Of a stretch of 64,000 nucleotides of DNA, positions 18,608 to 27,483 are shown piece by piece. The translations under genes and the position numbers were made by a program. A model generated the notes under the pieces. That model made no database searches. It worked only from the letters and a program-made list of their open reading frames with translations, and was not told where the DNA came from. Source of the DNA: Butyrivibrio sp. GTDB taxonomy: Bacteria > Bacillota > Clostridia > Lachnospirales > Lachnospiraceae. Position 1 is the stretch's first letter. Each line of letters begins with the position of its first letter. The stretch spans positions 31,179-95,178 of the forward strand of contig SVFV01000012.1 of NCBI GenBank assembly GCA_015056655.1, read 5' to 3'.

Positions 18608-20389
18608 TCAAGCTCCCATCTGAAGCTTAACTAGCTCAGCGTAATATCCGCCCTTCTTTACAAGCTCATCATGAGTTCCACGCTCTGTTATCTCGCCATT
18701 TTTCATGATAAGGATCTGATCAGCATCCTTAGTTGTAGATATTCTCTGAGCGATAATAATCTTGGTACAGCTAAAATCAAGCTCCTTAAGACTCTCCTGA
18801 ATAGCCTTCTCAGTCTCAAGGTCAACAGCTGAGGTTGTATCGTCCAGAATAAGGATTGAAGGTCTTACAGCAAGTGCTCTTGCAAGAGATATTCTCTGCT
18901 TCTGTCCACCGGATAATCCTACACCGCGCTCTCCGACTATTGTTTCATAGCCCTCAGGCATCTTTGCGATGAAATCCGCAGCCTGGGAATACTTTGCAAA
19001 TCGAACAACCTCATCCCTTGTTATATACTGATCGCCATAAGCGATATTTCCATCGATAGTATCTGAGTAAAGAAGCACATCCTGAGTTGCAAGTCCAATG
19101 TTCTTTCTGAGCTGGTTTAGCTTTATCTTCTTTACATCAACGCCGTCTACAAGCACAGTTCCGCCTGTTGGCTCGTAGAATCTGGGAATCAGATGGATTA
19201 GAGAGGTCTTACCACAGCCTGTTTCACCCATGATGGCGATTGTCTGGCCCGGCTTAGCCTCAAAGGATATGTTCTTAACTACAGGAAGCTTTCCATCTGA
19301 ATACTGGAAAGAAACATCCTTAAATTCAATTCTTCCCTCGAATCTCTCAGGCATGTCCACAGCATCCTCGCTGTCTACGATTTCAGGCTCAGAATAATAA
19401 ATCTCCATAACCTTCACAGAAGCAGCTGAGAATCTCTGGAATTCATTCATGATATTTCCAAGCTGTCTCATAGGGTTGGCAATAGCCCATGTAAGACCAG
19501 AAAATGCCACAAATTCACCCATTGTCATCTGTCCGCCTATAAGGAAAAGGCCGCCCACTAAAAGCAGGATAACAGGAAGCATATTGGCAATTGTTTCAAT
19601 TATCGGGAAAAACTTAAGCCATGTATATGCTGTCTTTTTGTTAGTATCCCTGTAGTCCGTATTACATTTATCGAAATTCTCAATCTCATAGTCTTCTCTA
19701 GCAAATGCCTTAACTACACGGTTTCCAGAGATATTTTCCTGCGCAATGGTGTTCATATTTGCAAGCTTCTCACGAAGAAGCCTGTGCATAGGTGCAACCT
19801 CTGTTTTGAACTTAATGATTATACCCAGGATAAAAGGCGCAACTAACAGCAGACACACTGCCATTTTCCAGTTCATATACACAAAATAAATGCCTGTTGC
19901 AGTGATAAGAGAGATTGCTTCCACAACCATTCTCACTACCCACGCAACCATGTGTCTTACAGCGTCAAGGTCTCCGGTAACTCTTGTCATAAGGTCACCT
20001 GTCCTGTAGGTACTGTAAAATTTCATATCCTGTCTCTGGATTTTGTCATATAGAAAGTTTCTGACTCTGAATAGAACTCCCTGAGATACCTTCTCGTATC
20101 CAAGGCAGTCCAGATATACGATGATGCACCTGAGCACTGTGAAGCCAATCATCATACCAACAAGTCTGTAAAACTCGCCCTGATGACCGGTAAAGTACTC
20201 TCTTGCCTCATTTCCTGACAAGAATCTGTCTACGATCTGTGATGAAAAATATGGCACTGTAAGCTGCATCATGTTGTATACAACTGTGCCAATAATTACG
20301 ATTACATAGAGCGCTCTATAGCCCTCCATGTTGTCCCAAAGCCATTGCAGTCTGGTCCTTGGAAACTTCCATAGTCCTTCCTTTTTCAT
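18608..20389 (-). CDS. ABC exporter half-transporter, degenerate-site subunit
   Basis: A 593-residue half-transporter, partner of the gene downstream. It has six membrane helices, Walker A GETGCGKTS and a canonical LSGGQKQ signature. Walker B ends in ILILDDTTS, with Asp in place of the catalytic Glu, and the H-loop reads AQRIS with Gln in place of His. These changes mark the non-hydrolysing site of heterodimeric exporters. The ATG at 20389 follows a GGGGAG ribosome site; the longer frame from 20443 is probably leader. The leader contains an intrinsic terminator, so expression may be controlled by attenuation. Confidence 0.93.
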   Translation of the reverse strand: MKKEGLWKFPRTRLQWLWDNMEGYRALYVIVIIGTVVYNMMQLTVPYFSSQIVDRFLSGNEAREYFTGHQGEFYRLVGMMIGFTVLRCIIVYLDCLGYEKVSQGVLFRVRNFLYDKIQRQDMKFYSTYRTGDLMTRVTGDLDAVRHMVAWVVRMVVEAISLITATGIYFVYMNWKMAVCLLLVAPFILGIIIKFKTEVAPMHRLLREKLANMNTIAQENISGNRVVKAFAREDYEIENFDKCNTDYRDTNKKTAYTWLKFFPIIETIANMLPVILLLVGGLFLIGGQMTMGEFVAFSGLTWAIANPMRQLGNIMNEFQRFSAASVKVMEIYYSEPEIVDSEDAVDMPERFEGRIEFKDVSFQYSDGKLPVVKNISFEAKPGQTIAIMGETGCGKTSLIHLIPRFYEPTGGTVLVDGVDVKKIKLNQLRKNIGLATQDVLLYSDTIDGNIAYGDQYITRDEVVRFAKYSQAADFIAKMPEGYETIVGERGVGLSGGQKQRISLARALAVRPSILILDDTTSAVDLETEKAIQESLKELDFSCTKIIIAQRISTTKDADQILIMKNGEITERGTHDELVKKGGYYAELVKLQMGA

Positions 20390-20464
20390 AATAAACTCCC
20401 CATTAAAAATTTTTTGCAACCACCTAAAAGAACACTCTTGCACCTGCCTGTTTGTGATTTAAAA

Positions 20465-20508
20465 AAGGCAGCGCACAATCATATTGCTATACCATTGTAC
20501 GCTACCTT
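20465..20508 (-). terminator. Leader terminator (attenuator) of the ABC exporter operon
   Basis: Fifteen-base arms (20465-20479 and 20494-20508) pair with two mismatches around a 14-base loop. On the minus strand the stem is followed directly by CTTTTTTAAAT, the form of an intrinsic terminator. It lies about 75 bases upstream of the start codon and downstream of a promoter, so most transcripts would end early unless the hairpin is prevented. Confidence 0.6.
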
Positions 20509-20530
20509 ATATATTTTTCAATGGGTAAAA

Positions 20531-20560
20531 ATTGTACTTTTTACAGTTATTTTCTTACAA
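20531..20560 (-). promoter_or_regulatory. Putative promoter of the ABC exporter operon
   Basis: On the minus strand TTGTAA (20555-20560) and TACAAT (20531-20536) are 18 bases apart and lie upstream of the leader terminator. Confidence 0.5.
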
Positions 20561-20575
20561 CTACTTTCCTAAATA

Positions 20576-20607
20576 TATTCATCTTTATTATACGCACCTG
20601 ACAAATA
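20576..20607 (-). repeat. Short relic repeated at 21998-22027
   Basis: The stretch containing TTCATCTTTATT and CACCTGACAAAT recurs with few changes at 21998-22027, where it is the first codons of the antisense Rpn-like remnant. Here it encodes a similar SGAYNKDE peptide that soon ends. The remaining 200 bases up to the Rpn gene hold a TTGACA hexamer at 20656-20661 as a possible promoter and nothing else that I can see. Confidence 0.5.
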
Positions 20608-20802
20608 TCATATGAGCACTTTATCAATCAATATAATTCGTTTTTACGATTATAATTGACAACCATCTTTCTCTTTGATAAGTTATTACCCGCAGCTAAA
20701 TTCTCAAGTTGCAAAATTCATTTGGCATTTCGCCAGATTATTCCAAAAAATCCATGCCGGCAGATACTTGGAGAAACACATTTTTTATTGAAAGGATTTA
20801 CT

Positions 20803-21666
20803 ATGCAACAAAACACAAATTATAAATTTATGTCCGCCACTGGCAGACTTCCATATAACATGACCAATGACTATATGTTCCGAATCGTGCTACAGAGGGA
20901 CAAGGAGACTCTTATAGGTCTCATCTGCTCTGTCCTTCACCTCACAAGGGATGAGATTTTGGATGTGAAGATTGAAAATCCGATTACCCCTGGTGAAGCC
21001 ATAGATGAAAAAGAATATCAGCTCGATCTCTATGTATCCCTCAACAACAATACCTTTGTAAACCTTGAAATGCAGGTCATTAATTACAACAACTGGCCTC
21101 TCCGCTCCCTGGCTTACCTATGTAGGAAATTTGACATGCTTCACAGAGGTGAAGATTACTCTATTATAAAGCCTGTCTACCAGATTGGATTTATCGATTT
21201 CACCTTGTTTGAAGATCATCCGGAATTCTTTGCCCAGTATCAGCTCAAGAATACGAAGGATGGCTACTTATATACTGACAAATTCAACATTTTAGTGGTA
21301 GAATTATCTCATACAGACCTGGCAACTGCCGAGGATAAATCCTACGGCATCGATAAATGGGCTAAACTATTTAAAGCTACGACTTGGGAGGAAATAAAGA
21401 TGTTGACGAAAGAAAATCCATCAATGAACTCCGCTGCTGAATCAATATACTTGTCTAACTCTGACGAAAATATCCGTGAATTATGCCGCAGGCGCGAGGA
21501 TGCCATCGCCCACGAGAACTTCCAAAAGAAACTGATACAGAATCTTACCGAAGAGAATGCTTCCCTGTCAAATGAGAATGCTGCTCTGTCAGATGAGAAT
21601 GCTGCTCTGTCAGATGAGGTAGCACGCCTCCAAAAGCTGCTTGATGATAACAATATTAAATTCTGA
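20803..21666 (+). CDS. Rpn family PD-(D/E)XK nuclease / putative transposase
   Basis: A 287-residue protein of the recombination-promoting nuclease family. The N-terminal MTNDYMFRIVLQRDKETLIGLICSVL is the family opening, and the nuclease motif is visible as an Asp in YQLDLYV followed by the ExQ of FVNLEMQ. The C-terminus is a coiled coil containing three 7-residue repeats of the type ENAALSD. An AAAGGA site precedes the ATG at 20803; an in-frame start 147 bases upstream gives an extension unlike the family. It is complete, unlike the broken copy that follows. Known family members cut DNA and promote RecA-independent recombination. Confidence 0.85.
   Translation: MQQNTNYKFMSATGRLPYNMTNDYMFRIVLQRDKETLIGLICSVLHLTRDEILDVKIENPITPGEAIDEKEYQLDLYVSLNNNTFVNLEMQVINYNNWPLRSLAYLCRKFDMLHRGEDYSIIKPVYQIGFIDFTLFEDHPEFFAQYQLKNTKDGYLYTDKFNILVVELSHTDLATAEDKSYGIDKWAKLFKATTWEEIKMLTKENPSMNSAAESIYLSNSDENIRELCRRREDAIAHENFQKKLIQNLTEENASLSNENAALSDENAALSDEVARLQKLLDDNNIKF
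21553..21615 (+). repeat. Three 21-bp tandem repeats in the Rpn coding region
   Basis: Units at 21553, 21574 and 21595 share the pattern GAGAATGCTGCTCTGTCAGA; the second and third are identical. Each adds one heptad to the C-terminal coiled coil. The truncated second copy has a single unit (22578-22598). Confidence 0.9.
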
Positions 21667-21704
21667 CGGTAATAAAATTCCTTATTGAGACTATATGATA
21701 AAAA

Positions 21705-21734
21705 GGGCTTTGCTGACAAAAATCAGCAAAGCCT
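21705..21734. terminator. Intrinsic terminator after the Rpn gene
   Basis: GGCTTTGCTGA pairs with TCAGCAAAGCC around a 6-base loop. The same hairpin follows the second copy at 22688-22717. The T tract on the plus strand is weak here. Confidence 0.7.
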
Positions 21735-21751
21735 TATATATTTTCAGACTA

Positions 21752-22027
21752 TTATTGCCTGGAGCTTTTGTACTCCTTCAGCAACTTATCCTAAAATGCC
21801 CCATCTTTTGTGGCCTTTTTGACATCTTCATCTCGACCGTTTTCAAAAAGCCATCCGTAAACATCTTGTATTTCTATGCGTTCTTCCTGTCTGCCCTCTT
21901 CCTTCGTCATCTGCATATCTAAGATAGCCATTTTCTCTTCCAATAACATAGCCTGAACCTCCTTATCAGCGGAGAACTCTGCAACTTTTTTTCTTATATC
22001 TTCATCTTTATTGTACGTACCTGACAA
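21752..22027 (-). pseudogene. Remnant of another Rpn-like gene, antisense
   Basis: The minus strand encodes the C-terminal part of an Rpn-family protein (NKDEDIRKKVAEF, MQMTKEEGRQEERIEIQ, GWLFENGRDEDVKKATKDGAF). An amber codon at 21791-21793 interrupts it; in the same frame 12 more codons (DKLLKEYKSSRQ) run to a TAA at 21752-21754, a typical ending of this family. The N-terminal nuclease domain is missing. It is therefore a decayed fragment lying between the two plus-strand copies. Confidence 0.7.
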
Positions 22028-22649
22028 ATTATAAATTTATGTCCGCCACTGGCAAACTTCCATATAACATGACCAATGACTATATGTTCCGAATCGTGCT
22101 ACAGAGGGACAAGGATACTCTTATAGGCCTCATCTGCTCTGTCCTTCACCTCACAAGGGATGAGATTTTGGATGTGAAGATTACTCCACAATAAAGCCTG
22201 TCTACCAGATTGGATTTATCGATTTCACCTTGTTTGAAGATCATCCGGAATTCTTTACCCAGTATCAGCTCAAGAATACAAAGGATGGCCACTTATATAC
22301 TGACAAATTCAACATTTTAGTGGTAGAATTATCTCAGACAGACCTGGCAACTGCCGAGGATAAATCCTACGGCATCGATAAATGGGCTAAACTATTTAAA
22401 GCTACGACTTGGGAGGAAATAAAGATGTTGACGAAAGAAAATCCATCAATGAACTCCGCTGCTGAATCAATATACTTGTCTAACTCTGACGAAAATATCC
22501 GTGAATTATGCCGCAGGCGCGAGGATGCCATCGCTCACGAGAACTTCCAAAAGAAACTGATTCAGAATCTTACCGAAGAGAATGCTGCTCTGTCAGATGA
22601 GGTAGCACGCCTCCAAAAGCTGCTTGATGATAACAATATTAAATTCTGA
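22025..22649 (+). pseudogene. Broken duplicate of the Rpn nuclease gene
   Basis: This is a near-identical second copy of the Rpn gene. It lacks the first codons (homology starts just before the ATG at 22039) and has lost 184 bp of the interior. In the intact gene GTGAAGATT occurs at 20965 and again at 21149; in this copy the two are fused into one, so the deletion removed exactly one repeat and the DNA between. As 184 is not a multiple of 3, the frame shifts and stops at a TAA soon after. The downstream 139 codons remain open (22230-22649) but lack the nuclease motif. Confidence 0.85.
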
Positions 22650-22687
22650 CGGTATTAAAATTCCTTATTGAGACTATATGATAAAAA

Positions 22688-22717
22688 GGGCTTTGCTGAC
22701 AAAAATCAGCAAAGCCC
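22688..22717. terminator. Bidirectional terminator at the end of the polysaccharide locus
   Basis: GGGCTTTGCTGA and TCAGCAAAGCCC form a 12-bp stem. On the minus strand it is followed by TTTTTAT, making it the likely end of the long polysaccharide operon. Confidence 0.8.
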
Positions 22718-22756
22718 TATATATGTCTACTTCCGAGAAGAGAAGCACACTATAGC

Positions 22757-23881
22757 TTAATTTCCCCAATTCATATTGGAACGAATTTCGCCAAACTCAA
22801 GAATATCTGCTATTCTCTCACAAGCATGCCCATCTCCATATGGATTAGCCGCATGCGACATCTTGTCATAAGCATCTTCATCATCCAAAAGCTTAGTAAA
22901 CTCCGCATATATTACATCTTCAGATGTACCTACAAGTTTTAGCGTACCTGCATCTATACCTTCAGGTCTTTCAGTTGTGTCACGCATGACAAGAACAGGC
23001 TTTCCTAAACTTGGAGCTTCCTCCTGTATACCACCTGAATCAGTCAAAATCAAATAACTGTGGTGCATATAATTATGGAAATCCAAGACATCAAGCGGCT
23101 CAATAATCCTTATTCTTTCTTCATCACCAAATATTTCATTTGCTGTTGCTCTGACCAACGGATTCATATGTATCGGATATATAGCTTTTACATCATCATG
23201 CTCATCAAGAACTCTCTTGATTGCTCTGAACATATTTCGCATCGGTTCTCCAAGATTTTCTCGTCTGTGAGCTGTAATAATAATGAGCCTTGAGCCACTT
23301 GCCCACTCCAAATTTTCGTCCATATATTCATCTCTTACTGTTGTCTTAAGAGCATCTATTGCTGTATTTCCCGTGACCCAAATAGTATCTTTTTTCTTTC
23401 CTTCATTTATCAGATTCTGCATTGACAGCTTTGTAGGGGCAAAGTTATACTGCGATATTATCCCTACAGCTTCTCTGTTAAATTCCTCCGGGTATGGAGA
23501 ATAAATATTATAAGTACGAAGTCCCGCCTCTACATGGCCGACAGGAATCTGTAAATAGAACGCAGCCAGAGCCGTAGAAAAAGTGGTGCTTGTATCTCCA
23601 TGTACAAGCACCACCTCTGGTCTTACTTCTTCAAGTATTTTTTTCATTCCCATAACCACTTCTGTGGTTATATCAAATAACGTCTGTCCTTGTTTCATAA
23701 TTGACAAGTCATAATCAGGAGTCACTCCGAATACATCCAGCACCTGATCTAACATTTGTCGATGCTGCCCTGTAACGCAGACAATTGGCTCCATGTTTTT
23801 ACCTTTCTTAAGTTCATTAATAACAGGACACATTTTTATCGCCTCGGGTCGAGTCCCAAAAACCAGCATAACTCTCTTCAT
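22757..23881 (-). CDS. wecB: UDP-N-acetylglucosamine 2-epimerase (non-hydrolysing)
   Basis: A 374-residue cytoplasmic enzyme that interconverts UDP-GlcNAc and UDP-ManNAc, the first step to ManNAc-containing polymers. Family motifs are clear: the opening VMLVFGTRPEAIKMCPV, then VHGDTSTTFSTALAAFY, the HVEAGLRT element, TAHRRENLG, and the C-terminal LTDSGGIQEEAPSLGKPVLVMR. It is the last gene of the polysaccharide operon, 13 kb downstream of wecC. Together they make UDP-ManNAcA. Confidence 0.97.
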   Translation of the reverse strand: MKRVMLVFGTRPEAIKMCPVINELKKGKNMEPIVCVTGQHRQMLDQVLDVFGVTPDYDLSIMKQGQTLFDITTEVVMGMKKILEEVRPEVVLVHGDTSTTFSTALAAFYLQIPVGHVEAGLRTYNIYSPYPEEFNREAVGIISQYNFAPTKLSMQNLINEGKKKDTIWVTGNTAIDALKTTVRDEYMDENLEWASGSRLIIITAHRRENLGEPMRNMFRAIKRVLDEHDDVKAIYPIHMNPLVRATANEIFGDEERIRIIEPLDVLDFHNYMHHSYLILTDSGGIQEEAPSLGKPVLVMRDTTERPEGIDAGTLKLVGTSEDVIYAEFTKLLDDEDAYDKMSHAANPYGDGHACERIADILEFGEIRSNMNWGN

Positions 23882-23902
23882 TATAAATCACCTCGTTTAT
23901 AC

Positions 23903-25003
23903 CTATGTATAAAGTATTTTTAACCAACTAAACATTTTATTTCTTGATACTTTCATTACTACAAAAGATAACAAAAAAGCAAATAACAACGTAAAAATAA
24001 AAACCAAGCATGAATCTGCCATTGACTGATGAATTTTGGAAAACAATCTTTTTATAGCTACATAAATCCAAAAATGAGAAAAATAAATAATTTTACTTAT
24101 TATCCTTAAGTCCTTATAAATATCATTCTCATTCAAGTATAATTCTATAAGAAATAGAAATAGAAAAAGTGTTGCTGGAACTGCAAACAGAAACATTTCA
24201 TATGCACAAATAAACCCAATATATTGAAGTAATAAAACCTCTGCCAACATTGCAACCATGGACATACAAAAATACTCTATAGCTGTTGTCATCTTTAGTC
24301 TAACATTACGCACCGCTAAATACATGCCTATAGCAACATATAAAAAACCATCAAAGAGCCCATCTCTGGTTGTTACTATAATGGCTCCAACCCTTTTCAA
24401 TGCGGTCCATAATTCAGGCCACGCTCCCTTTATCGGCAAGATCATACCGTACCAGGATTGCCCCAGTAACCCCATAATATAAAACAGAAATGCAACAAGA
24501 ACGATGACTTTGGGATGGATATCATGAATCAGCATAAAGGATACCAGAATAATTGAGAAAACCAATGCAGGTAAAAACCAAAGATGTATAAAACTCCCTG
24601 CAAATATGACATTCCGAATATATATTTTAATTGAATGATACCATCCCCATTTGTGACCTAGAAATTCTTCTACAGACAATGGCAAATATATTATTGACCA
24701 AATAAAATATTGACGTAGCAATCGCTTAATATATGCTACAGAAACTTGCCTTATCTCTCTTTTGTTATACATTTTTCTGTACAAGAAAAAACCTGAAGAG
24801 ACAAAAAAGAATGGTACCGCAATTCGTGCCATGTATTTTTGAATAAAAAAGTTTATAATACCTAAGAACGAGTCTTCATCTACATTTCCTAATGGTTTGA
24901 CATGAGCTGAAACCACTAACATTGCAAATATGACTCTGGCAATATCAATAGCATTATAGTTCTGTTTGCTAGACATCTCTCTCTTAACAAGGTTTTCTTT
25001 CAC
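23903..25003 (-). CDS. Acyltransferase 3 family membrane protein
   Basis: A 366-residue protein with about ten membrane helices, expected to O-acylate the polysaccharide or its lipid-linked precursor. The N-terminal YNAIDIARVIFAMLVVSAHVKP holds the conserved His of this family, and VPFFFVSSGFFLYRK is the second conserved element. The annotated start is a GTG at 25003 with AGGAAGG upstream; an ATG at 24976 is also possible. Homologues include OafA-like and capsule acetyltransferases. The donor is unknown. Confidence 0.85.
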   Translation of the reverse strand: MKENLVKREMSSKQNYNAIDIARVIFAMLVVSAHVKPLGNVDEDSFLGIINFFIQKYMARIAVPFFFVSSGFFLYRKMYNKREIRQVSVAYIKRLLRQYFIWSIIYLPLSVEEFLGHKWGWYHSIKIYIRNVIFAGSFIHLWFLPALVFSIILVSFMLIHDIHPKVIVLVAFLFYIMGLLGQSWYGMILPIKGAWPELWTALKRVGAIIVTTRDGLFDGFLYVAIGMYLAVRNVRLKMTTAIEYFCMSMVAMLAEVLLLQYIGFICAYEMFLFAVPATLFLFLFLIELYLNENDIYKDLRIISKIIYFSHFWIYVAIKRLFSKIHQSMADSCLVFIFTLLFAFLLSFVVMKVSRNKMFSWLKILYT

Positions 25004-25085
25004 ACCATAGTTAATTCCTTCCTATATTATTTTTTGTTTAATCTCAGTGAAATATGTCTTCAAACATCATTGAAAGCATTCATTT

Positions 25086-26015
25086 CTAATGTAGAACAAT
25101 ATGATATTTCACAAATGTCTCAAATGCACGTTTTAACTGACTGATACGAGTCTCTTTAAGACTCATTTTTTTGATTTCAATCTCATCTGAAGTATCCTTA
25201 GATCGTCTAATAGAATTATTGTAGATAAAAAAATTATCCCCTACGTCCTGGTCACGACAAAGAATTTTCCTTTTCTGAAGATGTATATACGCCTTTTCTT
25301 CAATAGTTGCATCAGCAAAATAAGCATATAATCTCCCCTTGTTAAATTCTATATTATCAACATCTTTCAATTCTGTATTGATGCGCCCCCCCATAACCAT
25401 CTTAAACCCATCATAAGGGCTAATATCGCCAATACTATCATTAATTTCATAAATCTTCATAGAAGCTCTTTGAACGCGATAAAGTGAATATCTCCCCGTT
25501 TCATCAAATCCCCAATTATATGCACTATTTAGAATTATACTCGCATCCACGTTGCCTCTTATCACTTTGTCCAAGCGAGTATTATTAACTATATCGTCAT
25601 TTCTATATAGAGTAAGGTGTCCATTCAGCAAGAACCTGTCATATTTCTTAATCAAATCATCAGAAAAAAAAGCACTTAAATTTCCCCAGATTATATCAAT
25701 ATCACAATGTCCCCAATAATCATAATCCGTAATATAATCATGGAAAATCACTCCATAAAAAGGTCTGAAATCACAAAGCTTATAAGGCTTAATATTGGGC
25801 TTTATTTGCACCTTTAACTTTTCGTTAATTCTATCAGTCAGCGCAGCAAATGAAGTATTTACAATTATTACATTCTCTGGAACAGTATATCTGCTGACAC
25901 TTTGATCAGTAAAAAGAAGCCATGTCCACCCTTTGTTATACGCACATGATAATAAAAAGACATCAAAATAGTTTAAAAAATCACCAAACCAGCATACAAT
26001 CAAACATTTTTTCAT
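25086..26015 (-). CDS. Glycosyltransferase-like protein (DUF6625 type)
   Basis: A 309-residue soluble protein that resembles GT-A glycosyltransferases of the DUF6625 group found in capsule loci. The N-terminal CLIVCWFGDFLNYFDVFLLSC and the central WGHCDIDIIWGNL, with its DxD-like metal site at about residues 105-107, support this. The coding strand carries a run of seven G (25386-25392) in the reading frame at codons MGG. The frame is open, but the run is long enough to slip. It lies between Wzx and the acyltransferase, in the same direction. Confidence 0.75.
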   Translation of the reverse strand: MKKCLIVCWFGDFLNYFDVFLLSCAYNKGWTWLLFTDQSVSRYTVPENVIIVNTSFAALTDRINEKLKVQIKPNIKPYKLCDFRPFYGVIFHDYITDYDYWGHCDIDIIWGNLSAFFSDDLIKKYDRFLLNGHLTLYRNDDIVNNTRLDKVIRGNVDASIILNSAYNWGFDETGRYSLYRVQRASMKIYEINDSIGDISPYDGFKMVMGGRINTELKDVDNIEFNKGRLYAYFADATIEEKAYIHLQKRKILCRDQDVGDNFFIYNNSIRRSKDTSDEIEIKKMSLKETRISQLKRAFETFVKYHIVLH

Positions 26016-26046
26016 CTAATAGTCTCCCATTATTCTGAGGTGTATT

Positions 26047-27483
26047 CTATCGTCTTTTCACGTTGTTGATTATTGAAACAACGAAATCCTGTTTTAGTAG
26101 AATTAGGATAATAACATACATCAAAAAGAAACCCATTCCTCCCACCACTAGATCTACAACAATATTATAAGAATATATATTTACAATCTGTGCTATAACA
26201 CATGCTATAATTGTTGCCAATAGGATCTTAAAAAACTGAATGCCTTTGAATAGTTTAACTGCATATTCTCTGATTAAATATACTTGCACTACAAGTACTA
26301 CCATCTCTGCCAACACAGTTCCAGCTGCAGCTCCACTTGCTCCAAACCTTGGAATAAACATTGCATTAAAAATTACATCAATAATTGCCCCACAGATTTC
26401 AGAAATCAAAATCCCTTTTTCCATCTTCTTAGGCACCATTACTTGAACTCCTGTTATATTTGATATGCCTATAAATACAACAGTAATCAGTATTATTCTC
26501 ATTGGCACGATTGCGTTATAGAATTCTTTTCCACAAAGAATCAAAATACACTGTTTTGCAAAACATACAAAAAAAGCTACCAAAGGAATAGATATTGTCA
26601 CTGTATAGTTCAATGATTTTTTACATAATTTCGAAAAGCCTTGCCAATCCCCTTCACCTTCCATCATTGATAACCTGGGTAGGAGAACACCCCCTAGTGA
26701 AGTAACAATAGCTACTATTACCTTTTTTATCTTAACCGCTGCATCATAATATCCTACATCTTTATCTGTGGTTAGCACTCCCAGCATAATCGTATCAAGA
26801 TTCATATATACCGTAGTTGCACAAGTCATGCCCACAAAAACAAGAATACGACTTATATGTTTTCTTAGTTCCAGCTCACCTACATTAGAAAGAATAATTA
26901 TTCTTCTTAAGTTTATAAGATTTAGAACATTAGATGCTGATGAGGCAAATACAGTTAACACACCATATTTAATATAATCATGACTGTCCCTGATTGTTAA
27001 AAACATCAATATAATCGCAATCAATTTAAAGGCAAGTGACCGAATAGTAATATATCTATACTCCTCTAGCCCCCTATATAACCAATCCATTCCAATTGCA
27101 TTTAACAAAAGCGAAATACTCATGAACAGATATAGTGCTTTATCGCCTTGCAATCTCGGTATAAAAAACACAGACAACAAAAAGACGATATAGGTTATTG
27201 AACAGGTAACTGTGTTTATTATTAAAAGTTCTATAGTTAACTTGCTTAATTTGTCTATATTATTACGTACTCTCGCGCACTCCCTAATACCATAGGTCGG
27301 AACTCCTAATTGAGCAAATATACCAAAATATGACAATAGCGAGGTTGCAAAACTCACTTTCCCAATGCCAGATGGTCCAATTGTTCTCGTTACATAAGGG
27401 TACACTATCATTGGAAAAATCAACGATGACAATGTAAGCGCAATATTATATAAATAGTTCTTCTTTATCGACTTTGTACCCAA
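26047..27483 (-). CDS. wzx: Polysaccharide flippase (Wzx)
   Basis: A 478-residue membrane protein with about 12-14 helices, predicted to flip the lipid-linked repeat unit across the membrane. The N-terminal KKNYLYNIALTLSSLIFPMIVYPYVTRTIG and GVGKVSFATS-like segment (GPSGIGKVSFATSLLSYF) match the PST/MOP flippases of capsule clusters. The gene overlaps the end of the polymerase gene by 19 bases. Its neighbours are typical Wzx/Wzy pathway genes. Confidence 0.92.
   Translation of the reverse strand: MGTKSIKKNYLYNIALTLSSLIFPMIVYPYVTRTIGPSGIGKVSFATSLLSYFGIFAQLGVPTYGIRECARVRNNIDKLSKLTIELLIINTVTCSITYIVFLLSVFFIPRLQGDKALYLFMSISLLLNAIGMDWLYRGLEEYRYITIRSLAFKLIAIILMFLTIRDSHDYIKYGVLTVFASSASNVLNLINLRRIIILSNVGELELRKHISRILVFVGMTCATTVYMNLDTIMLGVLTTDKDVGYYDAAVKIKKVIVAIVTSLGGVLLPRLSMMEGEGDWQGFSKLCKKSLNYTVTISIPLVAFFVCFAKQCILILCGKEFYNAIVPMRIILITVVFIGISNITGVQVMVPKKMEKGILISEICGAIIDVIFNAMFIPRFGASGAAAGTVLAEMVVLVVQVYLIREYAVKLFKGIQFFKILLATIIACVIAQIVNIYSYNIVVDLVVGGMGFFLMYVIILILLKQDFVVSIINNVKRR

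Noticed and set aside
20576..22649. Insertion sequence or transposon
   Set aside because: The Rpn copies share sequence and terminators, but no terminal inverted repeats or target duplications are visible.
26692..26696. Further slip sites (runs of five G or C such as those in wzx, wecC and the CapK-like region)
   Set aside because: Runs of five occur often and the genes are in frame; only the runs of six or more in the polysaccharide locus were reported.
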